NCBI RefSeq assembly: GCF_020149935.1
Contig: NZ_CP083757.1
Coordinates: 2,257,501 to 2,321,500, forward strand
Direction of reading: 5' to 3'
DNA: 64,000 nucleotides
Source of the DNA: Marinilongibacter aquaticus
GTDB taxonomy: Bacteria > Bacteroidota > Bacteroidia > Cytophagales > Spirosomataceae
Below the pieces are notes generated by a model. That model saw only the letters and a list, made by a program, of their open reading frames with translations. It did not search any database and was not told the origin of the DNA. Shown here piece after piece: positions 16,985 to 26,312 of the stretch (positions are counted from its first letter, which is position 1; every line of letters starts with the position of its first letter). Position numbers and translations under genes: made by a program.

Positions 16985-19900
16985 TTACAAGTTTATACTT
17001 AAATAATAGTTTGAAACATTATCCGTGTCAGGCGTTTCTCCTGCCGTTCCAGATACAATCACAACCCTAATCTGTGCATTTGAAGACGGTGTTCCCACAG
17101 CTTTCGCTTTAAGGCCAATCTTTAAATCAGTGCTCACAGGAATCGAATTCCCTGATTTCAATGTAAAGTACAAACGACTACCAGAAACCGATATATCCCA
17201 TATTGTATTGTCTACAGTGAACGGGAACCCCGCATCTACAGAACCAGACAAGTTTGCATCAGCAGTTAATTCAAATGTGGCATCAATAAGCGAAATATAG
17301 AATTGCAAAGGTGCGTTGGCTACCTCATTGCCTTTATTGAAAATCGATATGACAGCCATTCTCTCATCTCCAGCATTGTAATTTGCACCAGCTGAGTAAA
17401 TATTTGAGATCAAATTAGGAGCTCCAGCACCAAGACCTCCAAACTCTGTTGGTTTTTCATCCACGACTTGAGCAATACCGTCACCGTCTGTGTCTGTGGC
17501 ATCATCGATCATACCGTCGTCATTGCCGTCCAGTCCACCGTTGCCTTTGTCTTCGATATCGTTGGTGCCGTCGTTGTCCTTATCCGTATCTCTGTAGTCA
17601 GGTTCGTCGGTACCGTCTGTATTTGTTGGATTTGCCACATTTGCGTCACCAAAGCCGTTTAGCTCATCCACACTGTCCATAATACCGTCACCGTCCGAAT
17701 CTGGGCCATCAACCACACCGTCGTCATCCGCATCAGTATAGCCAGTAGTGCCCGACTCGTAAAGATCACTGTAAGAATCATTGTCGCTGTCCAAATCTTT
17801 GTAATCTGGATTCGGATCATTGTCACTGTTTGTCAAATCTGTAGCAGCCGGAGAACCGAAAATGCCGTCATCTGTATCTGCACTGTCTTGAATACCGTCA
17901 CCGTCTGTATCAGGCCCATCGACCACACCGTCGTTGTTTGCATCCGTCACACTGCGACCACTTTCTATGATGTCGTTGATGCTGTCGTTGTCGCTGTCCA
18001 AATCCCTGAAGTCTTCTACTCCATCGCCGTCGAGGTCTGAAGCAAGTCCTGCTCCCGGAGAACCGAAGGCTGCGTCGTCACCATCTGCACTGTCTTGCAC
18101 ACCGTCGCCATCCGCATCCGGGCCGTCAACCACACCGTCTTTATTCGCATCTGTCAATCCGCTGATTCCAGACTCTTCCAAATCAAAGATGCCGTCGTTG
18201 TCGCTGTCAAGATCCAAATAATCAGGTACGCCATCACCATCGGAATCCGCAGGAGTGGCTGTTGATATCGGGTTGGCCGAATCAAGTACACCGTTTTGCG
18301 TACTGGCATCGTTTGTGGTAAGATCGCTCTCGCTGAATCCGGCCTCATAAAGGTCAAGGATACCGTCGTTGTCACTGTCCAGATCAAGATAATTCGGAAT
18401 GCCGTCGCCGTCCGCATCGTCATCGTTCGGATCGCCATTGCCATTCGTATCTTCTACAACATCAGGAATACCGTCGTTATCCGAATCAGTGTCGCAGGCA
18501 TTTAGAATACCGTCACCATCTGTATCCACAGTAGCCGATTTGGCGTTCACCTCATTACATGTATCGCAATCATCTGGAGTACCATCTCCATCAGAATCTA
18601 CCGAATCATCTCCCGCACAGTAATCTATACAATCCGGTATACCGTCGTTGTCGGTATCCAATTGCACATAGGCATAATAAATATCGAAGTTCAATGGAAG
18701 GCCTACACTAAGAAGTCCCGTATTGATATCTAATTCAATTTCATCAAAATCCACTGTCGATACGCCACCCACGAAATTGATATCCGAAGCTGAAGCTATC
18801 AACTGGGCACTCACCAATGAAGCTCCAGAAATCGTTTGTACCGGGTTCTGCCCGTCGTCTTTATACAGTCTTATTGTTATCCCAGAAAGCACTCCAGCAG
18901 AAAGAAGGCTAGATCCCGTACCCAAAGCAAAGCCGGCTACAGTTCCCGCAGGATAATCCGTACCGCCTGTACGCTTCACCGTCATTCTAGCACCAGCTCC
19001 CAACACACTCAATACCACATCAAAATCCGCGTGGTTTGTCAAATCTGCGTCCACCAAATTAGCTGTATTGCTCAAAGAGCCTATACTCACACCGTAAGTA
19101 CCCGTGGTATTGTAAATATGCAAGTCAGGAGGAATTAAAGTTGGATCCAAAGGATCCCGATCTCGGCTAACCAACTCACCTGTATAGGGTTGCGAAGCTG
19201 TGGTGGTCAAAGCTTCTTTACAATCTGTACAGGTATTGGGTCCTTCGAAGGCATAAAAAATACGCAGCGTACCCAAAGAGGCCGCCAAGGTTCCTGTATA
19301 TACCAAACGCACCTCGTTAAAAGGAAGCGTGGTTTCGATAGAAGCTTCTTGAATGGGGTCTGTACCGCCCAATACGCTGGCCCCCAGCAATGTCGAAGCA
19401 CCGCCTGCATTAAGAGCTACGTCATCTTGCAATTCACCGTGCAAATAAGTCTGGATGCTCAGGGCTCCGATCAAATCGGCAGACAACAAACCGTTATCTT
19501 CCTGAATCATAAAACCTGCTCTGTGTCCTGCCGGGTAAATCGTTTGCAAACTCTTCACACCCACAAAAGGCTGCGAAGTGCCCAAAAGACCTGTGCCCGC
19601 GGGAAGGGAAAGCGAAGCATATGTATCCTTGTCTCCATCCGTGATATTCTCGGGATCACTTAAGCTCGACAAAGCCGCCAACGTGCCTGAATTGAAATTT
19701 ACGATGGTTTGGTTACCAGCAATCTGATCGTAGCAATTCGTGTTGGGGTCAACGGTACCGCAATCTGCATCAAAAGCCATGGCATAGTATACTCTCAAGG
19801 CCGTTGAAGATAGGGACAAGTTGGCCAAAGTGCCTTTGGTCAAGCGTACTTCATCAAACTGTGCAGTAGTTTTGAAACTCAAATAGAATTTACCCGGAGA

Positions 19901-20371
19901 GCCTGTGGCCACCACACTTGCACCAGCTACACCATCGTTGAAAGTGTGCGTTTCGGCCAATGTCCCTTGATAATATGTTTCAACCGTAATCCCGGCCAAA
20001 ACATCCAAAGTCACCAAACCACCATCATCAAGGCTTACCACAAAACCCGCATAATCGCCGGCCGGATAAGTAGCCGAAGAAGTCACGGCCAAACCTTGAC
20101 TTCCCCCTAGACTCAACAAAGAACTTATTTCAGCGTAATCCGAAAGGTCGCCGTTAATAATGTTTTCAGCACCATTGCCTGCTGACAAATTCAGGTCTAA
20201 AAGAGTACCGCCAACAGGCTCGACTGCAGTACCCGGACCGATGATTGGGGAATAACACAATGAGCCGCTTTGAGCAGACAAATTCGACAAGAAACTCATT
20301 GAAATTACTACCGTGAGAACTACTTTCCATAGCATTGGAAAATAGCCTAAGTTATTAGGTATAGGTTTCAT
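16985..20371 (-). CDS. Giant secreted protein with thrombospondin type 3 repeats, copy 2
   Basis: 1128 residues, collinear with copy 1. It has a signal peptide (FLSNLSAQ), three tandem YPAG/PFDE/YYA modules (about residues 35-565), a TSP3 array (about 570-974) and a C-terminal CARDB-like beta domain that differs clearly from copy 1 ([21 protein letters not shown]). The two conserved cysteine-containing junctions ([17 protein letters not shown] and [11 protein letters not shown]) mark the module borders in both copies. As in copy 1 the C-terminus lacks a recognisable type A sorting domain. First gene of its operon; I see no clear TAnnTTTG promoter in the 150 bases upstream. Confidence 0.85.
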   Translation of the reverse strand: MKPIPNNLGYFPMLWKVVLTVVISMSFLSNLSAQSGSLCYSPIIGPGTAVEPVGGTLLDLNLSAGNGAENIINGDLSDYAEISSLLSLGGSQGLAVTSSATYPAGDYAGFVVSLDDGGLVTLDVLAGITVETYYQGTLAETHTFNDGVAGASVVATGSPGKFYLSFKTTAQFDEVRLTKGTLANLSLSSTALRVYYAMAFDADCGTVDPNTNCYDQIAGNQTIVNFNSGTLAALSSLSDPENITDGDKDTYASLSLPAGTGLLGTSQPFVGVKSLQTIYPAGHRAGFMIQEDNGLLSADLIGALSIQTYLHGELQDDVALNAGGASTLLGASVLGGTDPIQEASIETTLPFNEVRLVYTGTLAASLGTLRIFYAFEGPNTCTDCKEALTTTASQPYTGELVSRDRDPLDPTLIPPDLHIYNTTGTYGVSIGSLSNTANLVDADLTNHADFDVVLSVLGAGARMTVKRTGGTDYPAGTVAGFALGTGSSLLSAGVLSGITIRLYKDDGQNPVQTISGASLVSAQLIASASDINFVGGVSTVDFDEIELDINTGLLSVGLPLNFDIYYAYVQLDTDNDGIPDCIDYCAGDDSVDSDGDGTPDDCDTCNEVNAKSATVDTDGDGILNACDTDSDNDGIPDVVEDTNGNGDPNDDDADGDGIPNYLDLDSDNDGILDLYEAGFSESDLTTNDASTQNGVLDSANPISTATPADSDGDGVPDYLDLDSDNDGIFDLEESGISGLTDANKDGVVDGPDADGDGVQDSADGDDAAFGSPGAGLASDLDGDGVEDFRDLDSDNDSINDIIESGRSVTDANNDGVVDGPDTDGDGIQDSADTDDGIFGSPAATDLTNSDNDPNPDYKDLDSDNDSYSDLYESGTTGYTDADDDGVVDGPDSDGDGIMDSVDELNGFGDANVANPTNTDGTDEPDYRDTDKDNDGTNDIEDKGNGGLDGNDDGMIDDATDTDGDGIAQVVDEKPTEFGGLGAGAPNLISNIYSAGANYNAGDERMAVISIFNKGNEVANAPLQFYISLIDATFELTADANLSGSVDAGFPFTVDNTIWDISVSGSRLYFTLKSGNSIPVSTDLKIGLKAKAVGTPSSNAQIRVVIVSGTAGETPDTDNVSNYYLSINL
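17450..18660 (-). repeat. Thrombospondin type 3 repeat array, copy 2
   Basis: A coding repeat of DxDxDG(I/V)xD calcium-binding loops with the same higher-order unit as 12640-13860. Long runs are nearly identical at the DNA level between the two arrays. Confidence 0.85.
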
Positions 20372-20924
20372 ATCATATATAGGATTTTTAGTTTATATAC
20401 GAAATAAGGCAAATCACAATTAAGAACAAAGGGAAATAACCAATATTTCGTACAAATGCTTATTTTAATATGACAAGCCTCACCTTTTTATAAATAGCCT
20501 AATACGAGCCCCAAAGCCCGATTTTGATTCAAATTCGGGGCACCAAACCTATTTATGCCGCAGAAAAACATGATTTCCCTCAGCATGAAAATCCAATTGT
20601 AAACATCAATCCGCAAGCACACTTTCATTGAACGGTTACATCTTACGATAGGGTGAAAAGCTCCCAAATTAAGTTCAAATACTTGCGTACAAAAGAAGCA
20701 ATTTTCATGTTGTCACGTATGCTCCTTAGGGTAACAAAAAAATGGTCGTTTTCGCGATTGGGCTTTATCCCGTAACCCTACTCTATACATTTCAACTTCC
20801 AAGTACTTCCACCCGCATGCTTGCGTAGAAATACCTGAAAGTGCCCAATTCCTGAGCAAAATTTTTCTCCTGTTTCATTAAAGCTGTACTTTCACACTCG
20901 TCATTTAAGAAAAACTTTTTAGCC
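20372..20924. other. Non-coding interval
   Basis: About 550 bases between the divergent giant protein gene and the kinase operon. I see no gene, RNA or clear TAnnTTTG promoter. It should hold the start signals for both directions, since both flanking operons begin here. Confidence 0.4.
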
Positions 20925-21278
20925 ATGGAAGATAAAATTGTGTTTGACGGCTCCGAAGGCCGATGGATTACGGCTGCCCAAGCCTCAAAAAAACAAGAAG
21001 TACATTTGAAAAAACAACGCGAAATGGGAGATAGCGACCCCATAAGAGCCCAATTTTTCGGAAAACAAATGCTTCAAAAAATGTTGGACACGAAAGGGGC
21101 AATGGGTATCCGTATTTATTTGGGTAAAGAAGAAGACGGGCAACCGAATCTCGTCTTGGTGCCCACCGACCAATATGGGCACGACATTGTATACGACAAG
21201 AAAGGTCTGAAAGACATGCCCGAAGATGAAGCAGACCACGGAAGCGATGGACCGCGTTGTCCAAACTATTGCACCTAA
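20925..21278 (+). CDS. Conserved hypothetical protein, 117 aa
   Basis: A small, charged, soluble protein with no signal peptide. Visible features are FDGSEGRWITAAQA at the start, an amphipathic helix with many Lys and Gln, a strand pair (MGIRIYLGKEEDGQPNLVLVPTD) and a C-terminal tail GPRCPNYCT with a Cys-x3-Cys pair that could bind metal. I do not know the family. It is first in a tight four-gene operon with a membrane protein, a histidine kinase and a response regulator, so it may belong to that signalling pathway. Confidence 0.75.
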   Translation: MEDKIVFDGSEGRWITAAQASKKQEVHLKKQREMGDSDPIRAQFFGKQMLQKMLDTKGAMGIRIYLGKEEDGQPNLVLVPTDQYGHDIVYDKKGLKDMPEDEADHGSDGPRCPNYCT

Positions 21279-21280
21279 AT

Positions 21281-21946
21281 ATGTTTGAAGTATTTTTGTC
21301 ATTTGTAGAAAAGTATCCACTAAGCATCTTAGAAAGCTTTTGTGTATTGCCCGTATTGATTTTGGGGGCTATCCGTTTCAAGTATTTCGATAGCTACCTT
21401 AAAATCATATGGTTTACCTGTTTGTGGATATTTATTCTCGACGCCCCAATTTGGTATTTGGCCCTGAAAACAATCAACAATTATTTCTGGGCCAATATCC
21501 AAGACCTCACATCCCAAGCTTTGTGGATTTTTTCGTTCTGGCTCGTCAGCGTAAAAATGCCACGTCGTATCGTGGGGCTCTTCACCGCAGCTTCTTTGAT
21601 TGCTGGCTTTTTTTTATTCCAGAGCAACGAATACCCCGCATTGATAATAATGGCCAATTGTATTGCCCTGGTTATTCTCTGCATTATTTTCTTCTTTCAT
21701 CTCATTGAAGGGCTTCAAGCCAAAAACATATTGCTTTTCCCTCCATTTTGGGTGGTTTCTGGGCTGATGCTCATGGCCTCTGGCTCTATTCTCATTTTCC
21801 TTTTCTCGGAACTGACGATCTCCTACAAAATGGTGGACAAATCTGTCTACTTTATTTTTTACCATTTTACAGAGATTCTAAAATTCATCTACATGAGTTG
21901 TATCTTTATAGGATTCTGGGTTTCGAAAAAACGGTATGACATCTAG
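21281..21946 (+). CDS. Multi-pass membrane protein of the kinase operon
   Basis: 221 residues from the ATG at 21281, two bases after the previous stop; a longer frame from 21257 would overlap that gene. Six to seven hydrophobic segments fill the sequence (for example FCVLPVLILGAIRF, LIIMANCIALVILCIIFFF, LMLMASGSILIFLF), with short loops and a basic end (KKRYDI). No catalytic motif is seen. Its last 11 bases overlap the start of the histidine kinase gene, suggesting translational coupling. It could be the sensing partner of that kinase, whose own input region is only one membrane helix. That is inference. Confidence 0.75.
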   Translation: MFEVFLSFVEKYPLSILESFCVLPVLILGAIRFKYFDSYLKIIWFTCLWIFILDAPIWYLALKTINNYFWANIQDLTSQALWIFSFWLVSVKMPRRIVGLFTAASLIAGFFLFQSNEYPALIIMANCIALVILCIIFFFHLIEGLQAKNILLFPPFWVVSGLMLMASGSILIFLFSELTISYKMVDKSVYFIFYHFTEILKFIYMSCIFIGFWVSKKRYDI

Positions 21947-22763
21947 TACATCCATATTTACCATCATCATTGGCATCGCCTTGTTTATCCTGATGGCCCT
22001 CTCGGTGATCGTGTTTGTAGTGTATTATCAAAGAAAACAATTTAAGCTTCAGCTCAAACAGCAGGCCGAACTCAAAGAACTGGATGCACAGGCTCAGCAA
22101 AAACTCTTGAAAAACTCGATTAACGTTCAAGAAAGCGAACGCCGTAAAATAGCCAAAGATCTACACGACGAAATTGGCGGCTTGCTTTCGGCGGCCAAAA
22201 TGGGCTTGCAAACTTTTGAAAGAACCATGCAACTTGGCGAGAATCAAAAAAATCAATATCGGCAAAGTGTCGATTTGGTCAACGAAAGTTTGGTGCACGT
22301 CCGTGGGCTCTCGCGTGAACTCACGCCGAAAACGCTCGAAAATTACGGTCTTCATGCTGCTCTTCACGATTTTGTCGACAAGATAAACCTAACGACTGAA
22401 ATCGAGTTCAATGTCGATATACAAGGTTTGGACAGAAACGATCGATTCCACCAAGATGTAGAATTGACCATCTATAGGCTTTTGCAAGAAATGACCAACA
22501 ACGCACTCAAACACAGCCAAGCCAAGCAGATCTATATCGCATTGAAAAAGGAAAAGGGAAACCTTATCTTTATATTTTCAGACAATGGCCAAGGTTTTGA
22601 TATTGCCGAAAAAGCCAATAGCCGACACACAGGCCTAGGCCTAGACAATATATCGAGTAGAGTGCAGGTGATCGGGGGCCAATACCGCATTCAATCCGAA
22701 ATTGGCCTTGGAACCCAATATTTCGTGCAAATACCCCTCTCTTCAAACGAATTGAAACAATGA
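21936..22763 (+). CDS. Sensor histidine kinase, HisKA_3 (NarL-partner) type
   Basis: 275 residues: one N-terminal transmembrane helix (residues about 8-31), a coiled-coil linker, the DHp domain with the phosphoacceptor His77 in RRKIAKDLHDEIGG, and a HATPase_c domain with the N-box (LLQEMTNNALKHS) and G-boxes (DNGQGFD, GLGLDNI). The dimer should phosphorylate the NarL-type regulator encoded next. There is no extracytoplasmic sensor domain, which points to an input from the adjacent membrane protein. Start and stop overlap both neighbours, so the operon is tightly coupled. Confidence 0.92.
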   Translation: MTSSTSIFTIIIGIALFILMALSVIVFVVYYQRKQFKLQLKQQAELKELDAQAQQKLLKNSINVQESERRKIAKDLHDEIGGLLSAAKMGLQTFERTMQLGENQKNQYRQSVDLVNESLVHVRGLSRELTPKTLENYGLHAALHDFVDKINLTTEIEFNVDIQGLDRNDRFHQDVELTIYRLLQEMTNNALKHSQAKQIYIALKKEKGNLIFIFSDNGQGFDIAEKANSRHTGLGLDNISSRVQVIGGQYRIQSEIGLGTQYFVQIPLSSNELKQ

Positions 22764-23422
22764 AAAAGCCCAGAATTGCCGTTGTTGACGACCACGCCCT
22801 CTTCCGAGCCGGACTTATTCAGCTCTTGGTACTGAACAACAAATACGAAATTGCTTTCGAAGCGAGTGAAGGCGAAGAATTTCTGGAGAAACTGTCTCAC
22901 CAAGCCATCGATTTGGTGCTCTTGGATTTGGATATGCCGCACATGGGCGGACGCGAACTCACCGCCATTCTTCGAAAAAAGAATGCGACCGACCCCAAAA
23001 TAATCATCCTCTCTATGCACGAAGACGAAGGCCATATTTTAGACTTAATGGATTTGGGAGCCAATGGCTATGTGCTCAAAGGAGCGGACATCGATCAGGT
23101 TGAAGAAGCCATTGAAAGCGTTTTAAAGTCGGGCATTTACTTTGGTCCTCATGTGGGCAAACTGATGATGAACAAGGCTCTGGTGAAACACAAACCCGAA
23201 AAACACAAATTGTTCAATTATAAAATAGACCTTTCGGAAAGAGAAACCCAAATATTGACCATGATCTGCCAAGGACAAACCGCCAATGAAATTGGAGAAA
23301 AGCTATTTCTTAGTCCCAGAACCATTGAAGGGCACCGCAAGAGAATTATGGATAAGCTCAAAGTCCCCAATTTGGCCAGTTTAGTCGCTTACGCCATTAA
23401 AAATGGGCTTGTAGATATTTAG
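22760..23422 (+). CDS. NarL/FixJ-family response regulator
   Basis: 220 residues. The receiver domain has VVDDHALFRAGL at the start, the phosphoacceptor Asp56 in DLVLLDLDMP, and VLKGAD with the conserved Lys. The C-terminal LuxR-type helix-turn-helix reads LSERETQILTMICQGQTANEIGEKLFLSPRTIEGH. It overlaps the kinase gene by four bases (ATGA), the standard coupled arrangement, and should activate or repress genes when phosphorylated by it. Targets cannot be told from the window. Its stop overlaps that of the convergent chromate transporter gene by four bases. Confidence 0.93.
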   Translation: MKKPRIAVVDDHALFRAGLIQLLVLNNKYEIAFEASEGEEFLEKLSHQAIDLVLLDLDMPHMGGRELTAILRKKNATDPKIIILSMHEDEGHILDLMDLGANGYVLKGADIDQVEEAIESVLKSGIYFGPHVGKLMMNKALVKHKPEKHKLFNYKIDLSERETQILTMICQGQTANEIGEKLFLSPRTIEGHRKRIMDKLKVPNLASLVAYAIKNGLVDI

Positions 23423-24645
23423 GCAGGAAACAACAATCCCAGTACTACGCCGCCAAGAATCAGGGCGTAGGAAGGCACACGGGTCGAAATCAGAACAATA
23501 AAGGTGATAAAGGTCACCCAAACCGAGAATATTGATCCGGCCATCGGCTCGAACAGCGAAATCCCCGCAGCAATCGTAAGCCCAGTACTCGAAGCATTTA
23601 TCCCTTCAAGTGATGCCCGAATAGCCCGATACTGTTTTAATTTCTCCCAAAAGCGAATCACGAAAAAGATCATAAAAATGCCTGGCAAGAAAATGCCCAC
23701 GGCTGCAATACCGGCTCCGAAAAATTGCCCTGTAACACCCCACTCTCGCATCGAGAGCGAACCCACAAAAGAAGCAATGGAAAACGTAGGCCCTGGCACC
23801 AATTCGCCAATGGCAATTCCCGAAAGGAATTCGTCACTGCTGAGGTAATGTTTAAATTCCACAAATTCGTTGAAAAGCAGTGGCTTCATAATGTGTCCAC
23901 CACCAAAAGCCAAACTCCCGTTTCTGTAGAAATTTTCGAACAAACGTATAGGCAAACTCTGCGTGTAAGTTCCGACACCAATTGCCAAAAGAAAGATTGC
24001 GGCCCAAAGCACAAAATTACCCCATTCAATACGTAGAGGCTTCTTTTCCAATTTCTCCTGTTCATTGTATTTGAAAGAAGCGATCAGTCCGCCAAAAAGA
24101 ATCACGACGGGCGTAATGTAAGGCGAGCGATACAAAAAAGCCAGGCCTGCTCCGGCCACCATAAGCACCCAACTTGTACGCGAATGAATTACCTTTCGAC
24201 CAATGACAAATGCCGCGTAAAACACGAAAGCCACCCCCATGGGTTTAATAAACCGCGAGGCTTTCAGCAACAATTCGCTGTCGAGATAGGTTACGCCCAA
24301 AGCGGCAAGAGCCATTATGAGGGTTGCGGGCAAAATCCAAACCAAGAGCGTGAGATAAGCCAAAAATGGCCCGCCCAAACGAAAACCAATGGCGGTGAGC
24401 GTTTGCGTGGATGTGGGGCCGGGCAGAATTTGGCACAAACCTTGCAATTCCATCAGCTCGGCTTCCGTCAAATATTTTTTCTGCTCGACAAAGCGTTTGA
24501 TAAACATGGTCAAATGCACATTGGCTCCAAAGCCTGTCAAGGCAATGGCCAATACATCTTTCAAAAAGATGAAATAGCGTATTTGACGTGTTTTTTTCAA
24601 AAGCCTAAATTCTATACACTTCTGGATACAAAAATGAATCGACAA
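23419..24645 (-). CDS. chrA: Chromate transporter family protein (two-domain)
   Basis: 408 residues from a TTG at 24645. A second TTG at 24600 would give 393 residues beginning MKKTRQIRYFIFLKDV, which fits family N-termini better; I cannot settle it. The long two-domain CHR architecture is visible, with the GLCQILPGPTSTQTLTAIGFRLGG motif in the first half and its counterpart SGIAIGELVPGPTFSIASFVGS in the second. There are about ten to twelve membrane segments. Characterised members export chromate; many bacterial homologues are known only by similarity. It converges with the response regulator gene. Confidence 0.88.
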   Translation of the reverse strand: MSIHFCIQKCIEFRLLKKTRQIRYFIFLKDVLAIALTGFGANVHLTMFIKRFVEQKKYLTEAELMELQGLCQILPGPTSTQTLTAIGFRLGGPFLAYLTLLVWILPATLIMALAALGVTYLDSELLLKASRFIKPMGVAFVFYAAFVIGRKVIHSRTSWVLMVAGAGLAFLYRSPYITPVVILFGGLIASFKYNEQEKLEKKPLRIEWGNFVLWAAIFLLAIGVGTYTQSLPIRLFENFYRNGSLAFGGGHIMKPLLFNEFVEFKHYLSSDEFLSGIAIGELVPGPTFSIASFVGSLSMREWGVTGQFFGAGIAAVGIFLPGIFMIFFVIRFWEKLKQYRAIRASLEGINASSTGLTIAAGISLFEPMAGSIFSVWVTFITFIVLISTRVPSYALILGGVVLGLLFPA

Positions 24646-24684
24646 GTTTTTGCCGATTCATCCTTGTATTAAACCATATACGAA

Positions 24685-25245
24685 TTACTTGGTTTGAATT
24701 ACTTCCAAACTCACATCTGGCCACGTTTTATCCATGTGCAATTCTTTACAAGCTTCGTGAATTGCATCCAAAGCCGTGCTTCCGCTGAAGTCGGTCAAGA
24801 TGTCGATTGAGCCGCTCACTACGGTAGCGGTGTCGCTGTCGGCCACATCAAAATCAAAGGTTTTTTCTGTGCCATTCATCGAAATCGTTACAGGAATTTT
24901 GCCATTGGCTGCCGCTCCATAAGAACCGGTAATGAGGCTATCGCTCAAATTGCCAAAGAAGAACTTCTTCAACTTCGCATCACGGTCTGGGTTTCCTGTG
25001 TTTACAGAATTGGTGTTGATCGTGAATGAGTTTCCTTCCATGCTGATATCGTCGAAAGTACCCGGCACGCCCACCTTATCCGGTGTTTTAAAGGCGGTCC
25101 ATTTCAATTTCGTATTCGATAGGTCAAAGCTGTACGCCGTAGCTTCGGTAGCCTCGGTCGTTTCTGCGTTTTCTTCTGATTTCGATGAGCTGCTGCATGC
25201 CGACAAAAAGGCTACAGCACAAAGGGTTAAGAGTAATTTTTGCAT
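24685..25245 (-). CDS. YceI-like lipoprotein
   Basis: 186 residues. The lipobox LSAC is followed by a Ser/Glu/Thr linker, then a YceI-like lipocalin-fold domain (YSFDLSNTKLKWTAFKTPDKVGVPGTF, later FSGSTALDAIHEACKELH). YceI proteins bind amphiphilic molecules such as polyisoprenoids or fatty amides in the periplasm. It follows the 2OG-oxygenase gene by eight bases, so the two are probably one operon. Ligand unknown. Confidence 0.85.
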   Translation of the reverse strand: MQKLLLTLCAVAFLSACSSSSKSEENAETTEATEATAYSFDLSNTKLKWTAFKTPDKVGVPGTFDDISMEGNSFTINTNSVNTGNPDRDAKLKKFFFGNLSDSLITGSYGAAANGKIPVTISMNGTEKTFDFDVADSDTATVVSGSIDILTDFSGSTALDAIHEACKELHMDKTWPDVSLEVIQTK

Positions 25246-25253
25246 TTTTCTAT

Positions 25254-26213
25254 TTATTTTTTCAATCCTAATTCACGTAAACGTTCGTCCAAAAACTCAC
25301 CCGCCGTCATGTCCACATAGCGTTTCGGGTTTTGCTCGTCAATACAAGAAGACAAGCTGCTCAAATCCATTTCCGCTCGCGGATGCATGAAAAACGGAAT
25401 ACTGAACCGCGAAGTTCGCATCTTTTCCGGAGCGGGGTTCACCACTCGATGAATAGTGGATTTGAGTCTATGATTGGTCAATCTATCCAGCATATCCCCC
25501 ACATTGATAATGATTTGATCGGGTAAGGCTGTTACCGCGATCCACTTGCCATCGGTTCGCAGCACTTCAAGGCCTTCGGCCGAAGCACCCATCAAAAGGG
25601 TGATCAAGTTGATGTCGCCATGAGCGGCAGCCCGCACGGCACCTTCTTCCAACAATTCGGGATTTTCGATAGGGAAATAATGAAGAGCCCGTAAAATGCT
25701 ATCGCCTTGATTGACCTTGGCTTCAAAATAATCCTCCTCCAAATCCAAGTAAAGGGCAATCGCCTGCAAAAGCCTTTTTCCGGTTTGCTCAAATACCCCG
25801 AAAGTTTCTGTGGTGTATGTTTCAAATTCCGGCACTTCTTCAGGAAAAATATTGCCCGGCATATTTTCACGCGGATCCAATTGCCCCACATGATAAAACT
25901 CTTTCAGATCGGGCTTTTTATACCCTTTGGCCGTCTCCTTATTTTTGCCAATATACCCCCGTTGTCCCGACAGCTCCGCAAATTCGTATTTCTGTTTTAC
26001 GGCATCGTCCATAAAAAAGAAACGCTGCACCGTTTCGTAGAGATTCTCCCTCAAATCTTCACTCAAACCGTGATTTTTCAGGGCTACGAAGCCAATATTC
26101 GTAAAAGCACTTCCCAGTTCATTCACAAATTTTTCTTTCCTCTTCGGGTCACCAGACTCAAAATCTGCCAGATCTACTGAAGGTATTTCATCCAATAATT
26201 GGGCTTGGCTCAT
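25254..26213 (-). CDS. 2-oxoglutarate/Fe(II) dioxygenase, isopenicillin N synthase family
   Basis: 319 residues from the ATG at 26213; a TTG three codons upstream is less likely. The DIOX_N domain starts EIPSVDLADFESGD. The catalytic 2OG-FeII domain carries the iron ligands in AAHGDINLITLLM (His-x-Asp) and STIHRVVNP (His), and the co-substrate-binding Arg-x-Ser in RTSRFSIPFF. The FEAKVNQGDSILRALHYFP segment is typical of the family. These enzymes hydroxylate or oxidise small molecules; I cannot tell the substrate. It is upstream of the YceI-like gene in the same operon. Confidence 0.88.
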   Translation of the reverse strand: MSQAQLLDEIPSVDLADFESGDPKRKEKFVNELGSAFTNIGFVALKNHGLSEDLRENLYETVQRFFFMDDAVKQKYEFAELSGQRGYIGKNKETAKGYKKPDLKEFYHVGQLDPRENMPGNIFPEEVPEFETYTTETFGVFEQTGKRLLQAIALYLDLEEDYFEAKVNQGDSILRALHYFPIENPELLEEGAVRAAAHGDINLITLLMGASAEGLEVLRTDGKWIAVTALPDQIIINVGDMLDRLTNHRLKSTIHRVVNPAPEKMRTSRFSIPFFMHPRAEMDLSSLSSCIDEQNPKRYVDMTAGEFLDERLRELGLKK

Positions 26214-26312
26214 TGTCCACAATATTTAAGATAAATAAAGCCAATAATCTTTGCTTCCGCAATCGACACAGGCCTTTCCTAATACAAACTTAACGAATAA
26301 ATTCTGCGATAA

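Larger units (their letters stand above)
15697..20371 (-). repeat. Three-gene cassette, copy 2 of a tandem duplication
   Basis: Same order as copy 1: giant TSP3 protein, T9SS-sorted protein, lasso-leader peptide, terminator. The region before each giant gene also looks related (AAATCC followed by TATATAT just upstream of the ATG). Confidence 0.85.
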
